Source of the DNA: Deinococcus sp. YIM 77859
GTDB taxonomy: Bacteria > Deinococcota > Deinococci > Deinococcales > Deinococcaceae
Direction: 5' to 3'
Length of the DNA: 64,000 nucleotides
Assembly (NCBI RefSeq): GCF_000745175.1
Contig: NZ_JQNI01000002.1
Location: forward strand, 1,256,001-1,320,000
Shown: one piece after another, positions 18,432 through 35,965 of the stretch
Numbering within the stretch: the stretch's first letter is position 1
How the letters are laid out: each line of letters starts with the position of its first letter
The notes under the pieces: model-generated
The model's database searches: none
Told to the model about the DNA's origin: nothing
Seen by the model: the letters and a program-made list of their open reading frames with translations, nothing else
Made by a program: the position numbers and the translations under genes

Positions 18432-18461
18432 GGACGCGCCAGCCCCCCAGGCGCGTCCTTT
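18432..18461 (+). terminator. terminator downstream of cysS
   Basis: GGACGCGCC (18432-18440) and GGCGCGTCC (18450-18458) form a perfect 9-bp stem with a 9-nt loop, followed by TTTG. The U-tract is short. Confidence 0.7.
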
Positions 18462-18507
18462 GTGCTGGCGGGCCACCTGCCTCACCAGAGAGCGGTACAC
18501 TCGCGCT

Positions 18508-19089
18508 ATGTTGCCCCCTCTCGTCAGGCAGGTGCTGGACAACTTCAACCTGGATGTAGACCCCAACCTCTCCCCCGAGGAGAACGCCGAGGAGGTGATC
18601 AAAAGCGCGGCGCTGCTCTCGGGCGCGATCGCGGTAGAACCCATTCCCTTTGCGGATATCCTGCTGATTACCCCCGTACAGGCCAAGATGGTCTTGCACA
18701 TCGGCAAGATCTACGGGTTTGAGCTCACGGCCGAGCGCGCCCGAGAGATCGCGCAGGAACTCGGCGCAACGGTCGCCTACGGCCTGCTGGCCCGGCAGGT
18801 GATGCGCGGCGTGGCCAAGCTGGCTCTGCCCCTGATCGGCGGCCTGATCACGGCACCGGCGGTGTACGGCTGGACCTTTGCGCTCGGCCGCCTCGCGCAG
18901 AACCACTTCGAGCGCAAACGCGCGGGCCTTCCCTTCGAACAGCGCCAGCAGGTACGGGTGATTCAGGAGGCCAAGGGCCAAGCCCGGCGAGTGCTGCCCA
19001 GCGCCCAGGACTTCAGTGATCTCGCTGCCGAGCTGCGCCGCCGCGCCGACGAGAAGAGCCGGGGCCAGGGGCGGGGCGAATTGAACTGA
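18508..19089 (+). CDS. DUF697 (YcjF-like) membrane protein
   Basis: A 193-residue protein of unknown function. The central DUF697 segment (about 30-110) includes [21 protein letters not shown] and GKIYGFELT, followed by a hydrophobic hairpin ([23 protein letters not shown]) that is probably membrane-inserted, and an Arg/Glu-rich cytoplasmic tail. ATG 18508 is 6 nt after TACACT (18496-18501), so the reading that begins 50 codons upstream is rejected. Confidence 0.85.
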   Translation: MLPPLVRQVLDNFNLDVDPNLSPEENAEEVIKSAALLSGAIAVEPIPFADILLITPVQAKMVLHIGKIYGFELTAERAREIAQELGATVAYGLLARQVMRGVAKLALPLIGGLITAPAVYGWTFALGRLAQNHFERKRAGLPFEQRQQVRVIQEAKGQARRVLPSAQDFSDLAAELRRRADEKSRGQGRGELN

Positions 19090-19125
19090 GGCCGCTTGAC
19101 CCCCGCTCCCCTTCTGCGCCACACT

Positions 19126-19366
<241 letters not shown>

Positions 19367-19390
19367 TCCGGCGGCGGGAAAGGAGAAGAC

Positions 19391-20905
<1,515 letters not shown>

Positions 20906-20921
20906 GCGCTCGCCCAATCAG

Positions 20922-20954
20922 CACAAGCCCCCGCGTGGTGCGGGGGTTCTTGTG
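20922..20954. terminator. terminator downstream of glyS
   Basis: CCCCCGC (20928-20934) pairs with GCGGGGG (20940-20946), extended by CACAAG with CTTGTG. It lies between glyS and a convergent gene and can serve both strands. Confidence 0.82.
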
Positions 20955-20971
20955 CCGGTAGACAGGGCTCC

Positions 20972-21763
20972 TCAACGGCGGGGCGGCGTTTCCCCACGCT
21001 CGCCGTACTTGCTTTCCAGATACCGGTGCTGGGCCTCCAGGGCGCGGAGCTGCCGTTCTTGGCGCTCCCGGGTGATCTCCTTCATGCGGCGCTCAATCAG
21101 GGTCAACTGCCCGAGCAACAGGCGCTCGGTCTCGGGCGTGTGGGGGGCGGCGCGGTAGGTGCGCAGCAGCTCGGGCAGGTCCTCGCGGGCAGCCTGCTGG
21201 GCATCGAAGGCGTCGCGCCCCAGCGCAGCATCCTCGGCGGTGGCACGCAGCGCGTCACGGGTGGCGATCACGGTGGCGTGGAGCGCGGCGCGGCCCGCAG
21301 CAGGCAGGGCGCGTTCACCCGAGCGCAACAGCGTGAGCAGGCGCGTTTCGTCGTCGGCCACGGTGGCGAGGCTGGAAACGCCGGACCGCGCCGCGGGGTC
21401 CGGCAGCGGCTGGGGCGAGAGCAGCCGAGCGCCGCGGATCACCGCGCGCAGCAGGCCCAACAACGCCAGGAACAGGGTCAACCCCAGCAGCCAGCCCGCC
21501 GGGTCCCAGCCCAGGGCCAGCAGTAGGCCAAAGAAAAACAGCAGGGGCAGCACCACGAACAAGCCCACCACCCCCTGCACCACCAGCCAGGTCAAAGCGC
21601 GCGTGCGGCGGCCGAGGTCGGGCAGCAGCGCGGGACGCGGAGGGGTCGCCCAGGGATCACGTGGCCAGGGTGCCAGACGGTGCCGGACCGGCCGGGTCAG
21701 GGACCGCACCACACGCGAGCCCAGACGCGCAGCGGTGAAAACGGTCGTGACATGAGGAGCCAT
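20972..21763 (-). CDS. hypothetical membrane protein with cytoplasmic coiled coil
   Basis: A 263-residue protein. An Arg-rich N-terminus precedes two membrane helices (about 55-80 and 88-110); the remainder is a hydrophilic, highly charged helical region ending in ERRMKEITRERQERQLRALE, likely a coiled coil. No family is recognised. TACCCT (21774-21769) lies 5 nt before the ATG, so the promoter sits inside the end of the upstream mug gene; the two are probably both co-transcribed and separately transcribed. Confidence 0.7.
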   Translation of the reverse strand: MAPHVTTVFTAARLGSRVVRSLTRPVRHRLAPWPRDPWATPPRPALLPDLGRRTRALTWLVVQGVVGLFVVLPLLFFFGLLLALGWDPAGWLLGLTLFLALLGLLRAVIRGARLLSPQPLPDPAARSGVSSLATVADDETRLLTLLRSGERALPAAGRAALHATVIATRDALRATAEDAALGRDAFDAQQAAREDLPELLRTYRAAPHTPETERLLLGQLTLIERRMKEITRERQERQLRALEAQHRYLESKYGERGETPPRR

Positions 21764-21766
21764 AGC

Positions 21767-22919
<1,153 letters not shown>

Positions 22920-23042
22920 GGAGGTATTTGACTGTTCCTCAAGAGGCGGGCGGTAGAGCGAGCAACACCTTTGCGGCGATCGGTAAAGGATTTCGGTAGG
23001 TCCCGCTGGGGGACAACCGTCCGCCCCGAGCAGCCCCAAAAG

Positions 23043-23057
23043 GTGTACAGTGTACAC
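23043..23057. promoter_or_regulatory. perfect palindrome GTGTACA-N-TGTACAC, candidate operator
   Basis: Seven-base arms in perfect inverted symmetry around one base, in the 211-bp divergent region between the sulfite-oxidase-like gene and the ParB-like gene. It overlaps possible -10 sequences TACAGT and TACACA. Size and symmetry suit a dimeric HTH regulator; the regulator is unknown. Confidence 0.5.
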
Positions 23058-23130
23058 AAAGCCGGGGCATTTCTGCCTTCCCCGGCCGTGCAGACCCCGG
23101 CCCCGGCGTTCCCGCGCCAGGAGCCCGACC

Positions 23131-24060
<930 letters not shown>

Positions 24061-24063
24061 CCG

Positions 24064-25395
24064 TCACCGCCCCAGCACGTACCCCACGAGCGTCCCTACG
24101 CCCCAGCCGGTCGCCCGACCTGCCTTCATCGCGTTCCCGGCCATGTCGAGGTGCGCCCAGGGCCGGGTCACGAATTCGCGCAGGAAGAGGGCGGCCTTGA
24201 TGCTGCCCCCCGCAGGGACCAGGTCAGAGTTGCGCAGGTCGGCGAGCGTCTCTTTCTGGAAGGCCTGGAGGTAGGGGGCGTGCAGCGGCATCTCCCACAC
24301 GAATTCACCGGCGGCCTCGGCGCTGGCCTTGAGGCGGGCGGTCAGGCCCGCATCGGTGCTGTAGAGGGCCGCGATCTCGTCTCCTAGGGCGGTGACCTTG
24401 GCCCCGGTCAGGGTTGCCAGATCCACCAGCTCGGTCGCGCCCTCGTCACAGGCGACGGCCAGGGCGTCCGCGAGAATCAGGCGGCCCTCTGCGTCGGTGT
24501 TCAGCACCTCCACCGTCTTGCCGTTGGCGGCGCGGTAGATGTCGCCGGGCCGCATCGCCTGGGGACCAACCATGTTCTCGGCGGCGGGCACGTAGGCGCG
24601 GACCTCTAGGCCCTCGGGCAGGCGGTCACGCGCCTCGGCCAGCGCGCGCATCGCGCCCAGAACGGCCGCCGCGCCGCCCATGTCGCCCTTCATGGTCGCC
24701 ATCCCCTGCGCGTTCTTGATGGAGTAGCCGCCCGTATCGAAGGTGATGCCCTTGCCCACCAAAGCGATCACGCGCTGCGCCGCGCCGCGCGGCGGCAGGG
24801 TCACGCGAATCAGGCGGGGGCCCGAGGCGCTGCCCGCCGCGACCGCCCGCAGCAGGCCCATGCCCCGCGCCTCGATCTCGCTCTCGTCCCAGACGTCCAC
24901 GTCTGCTCCCAGCGCCTCCAGGGCACGCGCTTCACGGGCCAGGGTGACGGGGCCCAGGACGTTTGCCGGGGCATTCACCAGGTCGCGAGCAAAACGAACG
25001 CCCGCGGCGAGAGCAGCCACGTATGCTCGGTCCGATAGGCCCTCCACCGCGAGCTGAGCAGGCCCGGGCTGCGCCTGGGAACGGTAGCGCGCGTCGCGGT
25101 CGCCCGCCGCAAGGGCGGCCAGGGCCAGAGCCTCCCCGTACTCCGCAGCCTCGACCCGCACGCGGTGCGCCCCGAGGTCACTGGCCAGCCGCATCAGCGC
25201 CGTGCCGACCTCCCGAGCCTCCGCGGCGTTCCTAGGCGACAAGGCGACCGCGACGTCGCCCGCCGCAGCGCGCGCGAGCACCTGCACGGTCCCCGGCTTC
25301 AGCGCCCGCGCCACCTGTGCGGGCAGGTCCGCCCCCTCTTCAGCAGAAAACGTCAACGTGAGGTCCACTCGGTCCAGCGTGCTGACAAGGTGCAT
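24064..25395 (-). CDS. pepA: leucyl aminopeptidase, M17 family
   Basis: Cytosolic dizinc exopeptidase of 443 residues. The C-terminal catalytic domain shows VGKGITFDTGGYSIK, MKGDMGGAAAVLGAM and the signature NTDAEGRLILADAL, supplying the metal ligands and catalytic Lys and Arg. The N-terminal domain (about 1-140) is poorly conserved as usual. The start at 25395 (MHLVSTLDRV) is chosen because the sequence upstream carries TTTACT 7 nt before it and overlaps the marR promoter region otherwise. Confidence 0.93.
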   Translation of the reverse strand: MHLVSTLDRVDLTLTFSAEEGADLPAQVARALKPGTVQVLARAAAGDVAVALSPRNAAEAREVGTALMRLASDLGAHRVRVEAAEYGEALALAALAAGDRDARYRSQAQPGPAQLAVEGLSDRAYVAALAAGVRFARDLVNAPANVLGPVTLAREARALEALGADVDVWDESEIEARGMGLLRAVAAGSASGPRLIRVTLPPRGAAQRVIALVGKGITFDTGGYSIKNAQGMATMKGDMGGAAAVLGAMRALAEARDRLPEGLEVRAYVPAAENMVGPQAMRPGDIYRAANGKTVEVLNTDAEGRLILADALAVACDEGATELVDLATLTGAKVTALGDEIAALYSTDAGLTARLKASAEAAGEFVWEMPLHAPYLQAFQKETLADLRNSDLVPAGGSIKAALFLREFVTRPWAHLDMAGNAMKAGRATGWGVGTLVGYVLGR

Positions 25396-25450
25396 GAAGG
25401 GCAGTAAACCACGGTTCCGGCAGCCTAGGCCGAAAGACTTAACACTCCGA

Positions 25451-25474
25451 AATGATTGACCTAAGTGAATTATT
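25451..25474. promoter_or_regulatory. imperfect inverted repeat overlapping the marR -35, candidate MarR operator
   Basis: AATGATTGAC (25451-25460) and GTGAATTATT (25465-25474) are inverted copies matching at 8 of 10 positions, spaced by CTAA. The repeat covers the -35 hexamer TTGACC, so binding would block transcription of the marR-MFS operon. Confidence 0.5.
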
Positions 25475-25484
25475 GCCGTATTTT
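25456..25484 (+). promoter_or_regulatory. promoter of the marR-MFS operon
   Basis: TTGACC (25456-25461), a 17-nt spacer, and TATTTT (25479-25484) 6 nt before ATG 25491. This is a near-consensus promoter in an AT-rich island and decides the start codon. Confidence 0.75.
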
Positions 25485-25490
25485 GGTTGG

Positions 25491-25939
25491 ATGATTTCTC
25501 CAGCCCTTCCCCCACCCCCACGGGAACAGGTCGCGCGGTTTTTAAGCAGCATGTGGCGGTTTCAGCGCCGCCTCAAGCAGGAGCTCGATCCCCTTCTGGC
25601 GGCTCGGCACGGCCTCGACTTGCGCAAGTTCTTTGTCCTGCGGGGAATCCAAGACGGCCATCAGTACCCCAAGGTGCTTGCTGAGCAGCTGCAGATGCCC
25701 GCCACGCTGCTCAGCCGTTATCTCGATCAACTCGTCAAGCAGGGCCTGATCGAGCGGCACATCGACGCGCAGGACTCGCGCCGCACGCACCTGACCCTGA
25801 CCACGGCAGGCGAACACGTGATTCGCGACACGCTCGACACCGCTCAGGCCCTGACGGGGGCACGCCTCGCTCGGCTGGACCCCGCCACCCTCTCGGCGCT
25901 TCTGAGCGCCCTTGAACTTCTTGCCCAAGAGGACTGCGC

Positions 25940-25943
<4 letters not shown>
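25491..25943 (+). CDS. MarR-family transcriptional regulator
   Basis: A 150-residue winged-helix repressor. The core reads [21 protein letters not shown] (recognition region) and the wing is [18 protein letters not shown], both typical of MarR proteins. It overlaps the downstream exporter gene by ATGA, so it almost certainly autoregulates the operon and responds to a compound exported by the pump. The start at 25491, not 25452, follows from the leaderless promoter. Confidence 0.93.
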
Positions 25944-27991
<2,048 letters not shown>

Positions 27992-28036
27992 CGGGAGGCC
28001 AGTCTGTGGGGCGGGAGTCCCTCGCGTATACTCCTG

Positions 28037-29999
<1,963 letters not shown>

Positions 30000-30007
30000 G
30001 CGTTCGT

Positions 30008-30030
30008 GGGCAGGCAGCCGCCTGCCCTTT
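30008..30030 (+). terminator. terminator downstream of fakA
   Basis: GGGCAGGC (30008-30015) and GCCTGCCC (30020-30027) form a perfect 8-bp stem with a tetraloop, followed by TTT. It ends just before the -10 of murF. Confidence 0.75.
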
Positions 30031-30044
30031 GCTACCTTCCCCCC

Positions 30045-31337
<1,293 letters not shown>

Positions 31338-31424
31338 ACCGCTCTGCCCTTCAGGGCCCGCAAAGAGAACCCCGGGCCTGGGAAGCCTCATGCCCCACAG
31401 CGTCCCTTCCTGAACAATGCACCC

Positions 31425-32162
31425 ATGCGCCGCTCTTTGCTCGCCGCGTTCACCGCCCTGTCCCTTCTCAGCGCCTGCGCTCCGGCGGCGGCCCCGCGCG
31501 GGCCTGCCGTGGCCTTTGACGCGGCCTTCTCACCGGAGGGCGCCACTTGGCTGGACAACGGACAGGCCTGTGTGGCCCGCGCGCCCTCCTACCGGCCGGT
31601 CTGCCCCCAGTTGCCGGGGAGGGCGGTGGCGGTCGCCTGGCAAGGCGGAGACGCCTGGGCCGCTCTGCCGGGAGCAGGGCTGCTGGTCACGCTGGACCGC
31701 GCCGCACGGTCGGTGCCGGTGGGGCGGGTGGTGACCCTCTCCTCCACTCGGGCGTACCGCGAGGACGGCAGCGCGGTGACCTATGCCGGGCAGCCCGCAG
31801 GCGGCGTCTCCGGCGCACCCACGGCGGCCCTCACCGGCGGCGACGGCGAGGATTACGTGTTGCTGGCCGGGACGCTGCGGCGCGTGGCTGACGGCCTGAT
31901 CGTCGAGACGGCCCCCGGGCCGCTCCTCGAAGTCACCCCCACGGGCGTTCGTTCGGCGAACCTGCCCAGCGTGACCACAGCGGCGGGCACGTACCGCCTG
32001 ACGGGAACAGCCCTTCAGCGGCTGGACGCGTCAGGCCGGGTCCTGGCCAGCGTGCCGCACGGTCCCGGCCGGGTGGGGGTGGTGGGAGCGGACATCGTGA
32101 CCGTCGCGCCGAGTGGCCTCGTGCGGGTCTTCGGTGTGGACCTGACGCCGCTGAGCCGCTGA
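31425..32162 (+). CDS. hypothetical lipoprotein
   Basis: A 245-residue exported lipoprotein. The signal peptide ends in the lipobox LLSAC (Cys near residue 18). The mature part is rich in Gly, Ala and Val with short beta-strand-like repeats, suggesting a beta-propeller-like fold, but no family is recognised. AACAAT (31413-31418), 6 nt before the ATG, may be a degenerate leaderless -10. Confidence 0.7.
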   Translation: MRRSLLAAFTALSLLSACAPAAAPRGPAVAFDAAFSPEGATWLDNGQACVARAPSYRPVCPQLPGRAVAVAWQGGDAWAALPGAGLLVTLDRAARSVPVGRVVTLSSTRAYREDGSAVTYAGQPAGGVSGAPTAALTGGDGEDYVLLAGTLRRVADGLIVETAPGPLLEVTPTGVRSANLPSVTTAAGTYRLTGTALQRLDASGRVLASVPHGPGRVGVVGADIVTVAPSGLVRVFGVDLTPLSR

Positions 32163-32242
32163 CGCCTTCTGCCCGGGCATCCGGTCTTTATCCTTCGGGG
32201 GGGTTGCGCCCTGGGCGTCGCCCTGGATTCAGGGCACTCCAC

Positions 32243-32263
32243 CCCGTCCCAGACGGGTCTTTT
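32243..32263 (+). terminator. terminator downstream of the 31425 lipoprotein gene
   Basis: CCCGTC (32243-32248), a 3-nt loop, GACGGG (32252-32257) and TCTTTT. Confidence 0.8.
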
Positions 32264-32296
32264 GGGCTGTCAGAGTTACGTAAGTGTGGGGGTGGT

Positions 32297-32315
32297 TGCA
32301 TGAGACGCTCATGCA
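32297..32315. promoter_or_regulatory. 8-bp perfect inverted repeat upstream of pilM
   Basis: TGCATGAG, ACG, CTCATGCA at 32297-32315, about 100 bp upstream of the pilus operon. It lacks a U-tract, so an operator or an RNA hairpin is more likely than a terminator. The binding factor is unknown. Confidence 0.4.
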
Positions 32316-32412
32316 GCCGCCTTTCGTCTTTTCTCTCTCCGCTTCTTCCCTGCCTCCTGGAGCGGTTTTCCCCCAGATGAGCCCCTGCTAGAACCCGCCC
32401 CTCGGAGGACGC

Positions 32413-33577
<1,165 letters not shown>

Positions 33578-33585
<8 letters not shown>

Positions 33586-34246
33586 GATCAACCTGCTGCC
33601 GCACACCGAGCGCCGCAGCACGCGCCCGAACGCCTGGCGATACGCGACCGCCGCCGTCTTGGGCCTCACCGCCGCAGCCATCCTGGTGCCTGAACTGTCG
33701 GTTGGCGGCGAACTGCGGCGGCTGCGCACCGAGCAGGACCGGTTGCAGGGCGAGATCGTTGCCCTGACCCCCGCCAAGCAGGAATACGACCGTCTGCTGG
33801 CCACCCAGCGCACGCTGGAGGAGGTCACGAAGGTGGCCGGAGAGCTGCGGGACCGCAAGACGTACTGGACGAACGACGTGGCTGCCTTCGCCGCGCAGCT
33901 TCCGGGCGCAGGCAGCGTGGCGATCACGTCCATGAGCGTGAAACCACTCGATCCCAGCGCGCTCGCCAGCCTGCAACAAAGCGGCATCTACACCGGGAAA
34001 AACGTGGTGCGTGAGATCGACCTCTCGGGCACTGCTCGCAGCCAGCAGTCGGTCGTCAACTTCCTGAACACCTTCGAAAACAGCCCCAACTTCGCCGTCA
34101 ATTTCCGCAGCCTGGAGCGCGAGGGCGAGACAGGCCGCTATACCTTTGCCGCGTCTGTGGGTCTGGTGGGTTCAGCAGCCACGACGGACACGGCCGGTGC
34201 TCAGCCCGGTGTAGGGGCGGCGGCAGGAGGTGCCGATGTCCAGTAA
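33578..34246 (+). CDS. pilN: type IV pilus assembly protein PilN
   Basis: Bitopic inner-membrane protein of 222 residues. MVEINLLPH (1-9) is the conserved PilM-binding peptide, followed by a membrane helix at about 20-40, a coiled coil (44-90) and a ferredoxin-like periplasmic domain. It overlaps pilM by 8 nt and pilO by 11 nt, indicating translational coupling of the complex subunits. The tail (about 200-222) is Gly/Ala-rich. Confidence 0.93.
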
Positions 34247-34865
34247 AGTCGCCCCACGGCCGCTGTTTCTGCTTGTCGTTGCCGCCTGCTTGCTGCTTCT
34301 GCTGCTGTGGTACTTCCTGCGCTTTCAACCGCGCCAGCAGGAAATCTCACTGCTGAAGGGCGAACTCGAAACCACCCGGCTGAACGCCGAACGTCACCGC
34401 GCCGCTCAGCGCGAGCTGCCGGAATTGCGCGTGGCCGTAGCCCGGCTTCAGGTGGAACGGGACCAGTTCCTGCGGGCGCTGCCGGCCACCGCACAGTTCG
34501 GCGTGGTCCTCGACGAGGTGCGGCGCAACATCAGCGCGGCAGGAGCCGAACTCACCACCTTCACCGTGCAAAACGGCACGGCCAGCGGCCTGCCCGGCGG
34601 CGTGCGGCCCATCAACCTCAACCTGGGCGTGAGCGGTCAGTTCGCCGAAGTGTTCCGCGCCCTGCGGTCCCTGGAAACCATGAACCGCTTCACGACCGTC
34701 AGCGGCCTGAACCTGCAGCTGCCGCAGGCAAGCACCTTTAACCCCACGCTGGAGGGCACCCTGAACCTCACCGTCTACACCTTTGACGAGCAGCAGGCGA
34801 GCGCGGGCACCGCCCCCGCAGCACCGGCGGCACCGCCCGCCGCGCCCACGGGAGGTGCCCAGTGA
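34236..34865 (+). CDS. pilO: type IV pilus assembly protein PilO
   Basis: Partner of PilN, 209 residues: short cytoplasmic end, one membrane helix (about 8-28), coiled coil (34-75) and a periplasmic ferredoxin-like domain with LSGxFAEVFRALRSLETM-like helix at about 130-150. The tail is an Ala/Pro stretch. AGGAGG at 34225-34230 favours ATG 34236 over the in-frame GTG at 34230. Confidence 0.9.
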   Translation: MSSKVAPRPLFLLVVAACLLLLLLWYFLRFQPRQQEISLLKGELETTRLNAERHRAAQRELPELRVAVARLQVERDQFLRALPATAQFGVVLDEVRRNISAAGAELTTFTVQNGTASGLPGGVRPINLNLGVSGQFAEVFRALRSLETMNRFTTVSGLNLQLPQASTFNPTLEGTLNLTVYTFDEQQASAGTAPAAPAAPPAAPTGGAQ

Positions 34866-35962
34866 CATTCGGCAAACGTCTCCCCGGGCAGCTCAAGCTC
34901 TCGCGCGAGATGAAGCTGCTGCTCGTTCTGCTGCTGATCCTGACCCTGAGTGGCGGCATCGCCGTGTGGAACGCCAAGCGCCACGCAGCTGACCTCGTCC
35001 AGACGCCCCCAGCGAGCGATGAGGTGGCTGGAACAGGAGGCGCACCGGCCCCCCCGGCCAGCAGCAGCGGCGGTACGGTGACGCAACCGAGCGGCGCGGT
35101 GGAGGTACCGTCCATCCCCGCGTTCGGGCAGGCGGGCAGTGGCGACACTCCTCCTACCCCGAGCGGCATCAACCCTGACACCCCGCTGGCCGCGATCCCC
35201 AGCGTCAATCCCTTCCGGCCCCTGGCTCTGGAGAAAAAAGATGAGCCACCGGCCCAGCAGGCGGCGAGCATCACCCCCGAGCCGCAGACACCCGGAGCTC
35301 TTCCCAGCGCCCCGCTGAACCTGCCCCGTCCCACAACGGCTTCTCCGGTCGCCACTGCCCCGCGCGAATCCCTTACCCTTTCTCCCCTCCCCCAGACACC
35401 CGAGCGCGTGACCGTCGAGCGCCCTGCGGTGAATGGCGCTCCCTTCCCGCCCTCCACCACGCCGAGCCCGGCGAGCGAGGCGAAGACCGAGCCGGTCACG
35501 CCCCCACAGAACCTGCCTGCGCCGTCCACGCCCCTTCCAGCTCCCGTCCGGCCACCCGCCGTGGCGTTGAGCGTGCCGCGCGAGCCCCTTGATCTGGGAG
35601 CCGGCAAAACCGACTCGGATGCCGCAGCAGCGGACGGTTCGGGCAAGACGGCGCTGCCCCCCGCCACGGTCCTGCCCACACCGGGGACGCCGAAGCCCAT
35701 CACCCAACTGGGGGCAGCGGACCCCGCGGCGTCCACGAGCGACCTTGACCGCTGGGTCCAGAGCCGCGGCCTCTCGCTGGCCTCCGCCGTGCTCGGCCCG
35801 GTCAACACCGCCATCCTGCACTCACCAGACGGCTTTTTTGTCGTCTCCACCGGGCAGACCCTCCCCGACTCGGACGTGACTGTCCGTGAGGTGACCGCGG
35901 AGAGCGTCACCCTCGCGCGGGGCAACGACACCACCACCCTGAACCTTGAAGAGAAAAGGTGA
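34862..35962 (+). CDS. PilW/PilP-like pilus assembly protein
   Basis: Fourth gene of the pilus operon, in the position of pilW of Thermus or pilP of Proteobacteria. The 366-residue protein has one membrane helix near residues 18-36 and then about 240 residues rich in Pro, Ala, Ser and Thr, long enough to span a wide periplasm. A small folded C-terminal domain follows (LDRWVQSRGLSLASAVLG onward, about 295-365), likely to contact the secretin. GTG 34862 overlaps pilO by GTGA. Confidence 0.75.
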   Translation: MTFGKRLPGQLKLSREMKLLLVLLLILTLSGGIAVWNAKRHAADLVQTPPASDEVAGTGGAPAPPASSSGGTVTQPSGAVEVPSIPAFGQAGSGDTPPTPSGINPDTPLAAIPSVNPFRPLALEKKDEPPAQQAASITPEPQTPGALPSAPLNLPRPTTASPVATAPRESLTLSPLPQTPERVTVERPAVNGAPFPPSTTPSPASEAKTEPVTPPQNLPAPSTPLPAPVRPPAVALSVPREPLDLGAGKTDSDAAAADGSGKTALPPATVLPTPGTPKPITQLGAADPAASTSDLDRWVQSRGLSLASAVLGPVNTAILHSPDGFFVVSTGQTLPDSDVTVREVTAESVTLARGNDTTTLNLEEKR

Positions 35963-35965
35963 GCC

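Noticed and set aside
18396..18470. A second amino-acid leader peptide before the DUF697 gene
   Set aside because: A TATCCT and GTG occur, but spacing is 12 nt, the frame shows no biased codons, and the hairpin fits simple termination of cysS.
18358..18507. N-terminal extension of the DUF697 protein
   Set aside because: It includes the terminator of cysS and precedes a clear TACACT-6-ATG start at 18508.
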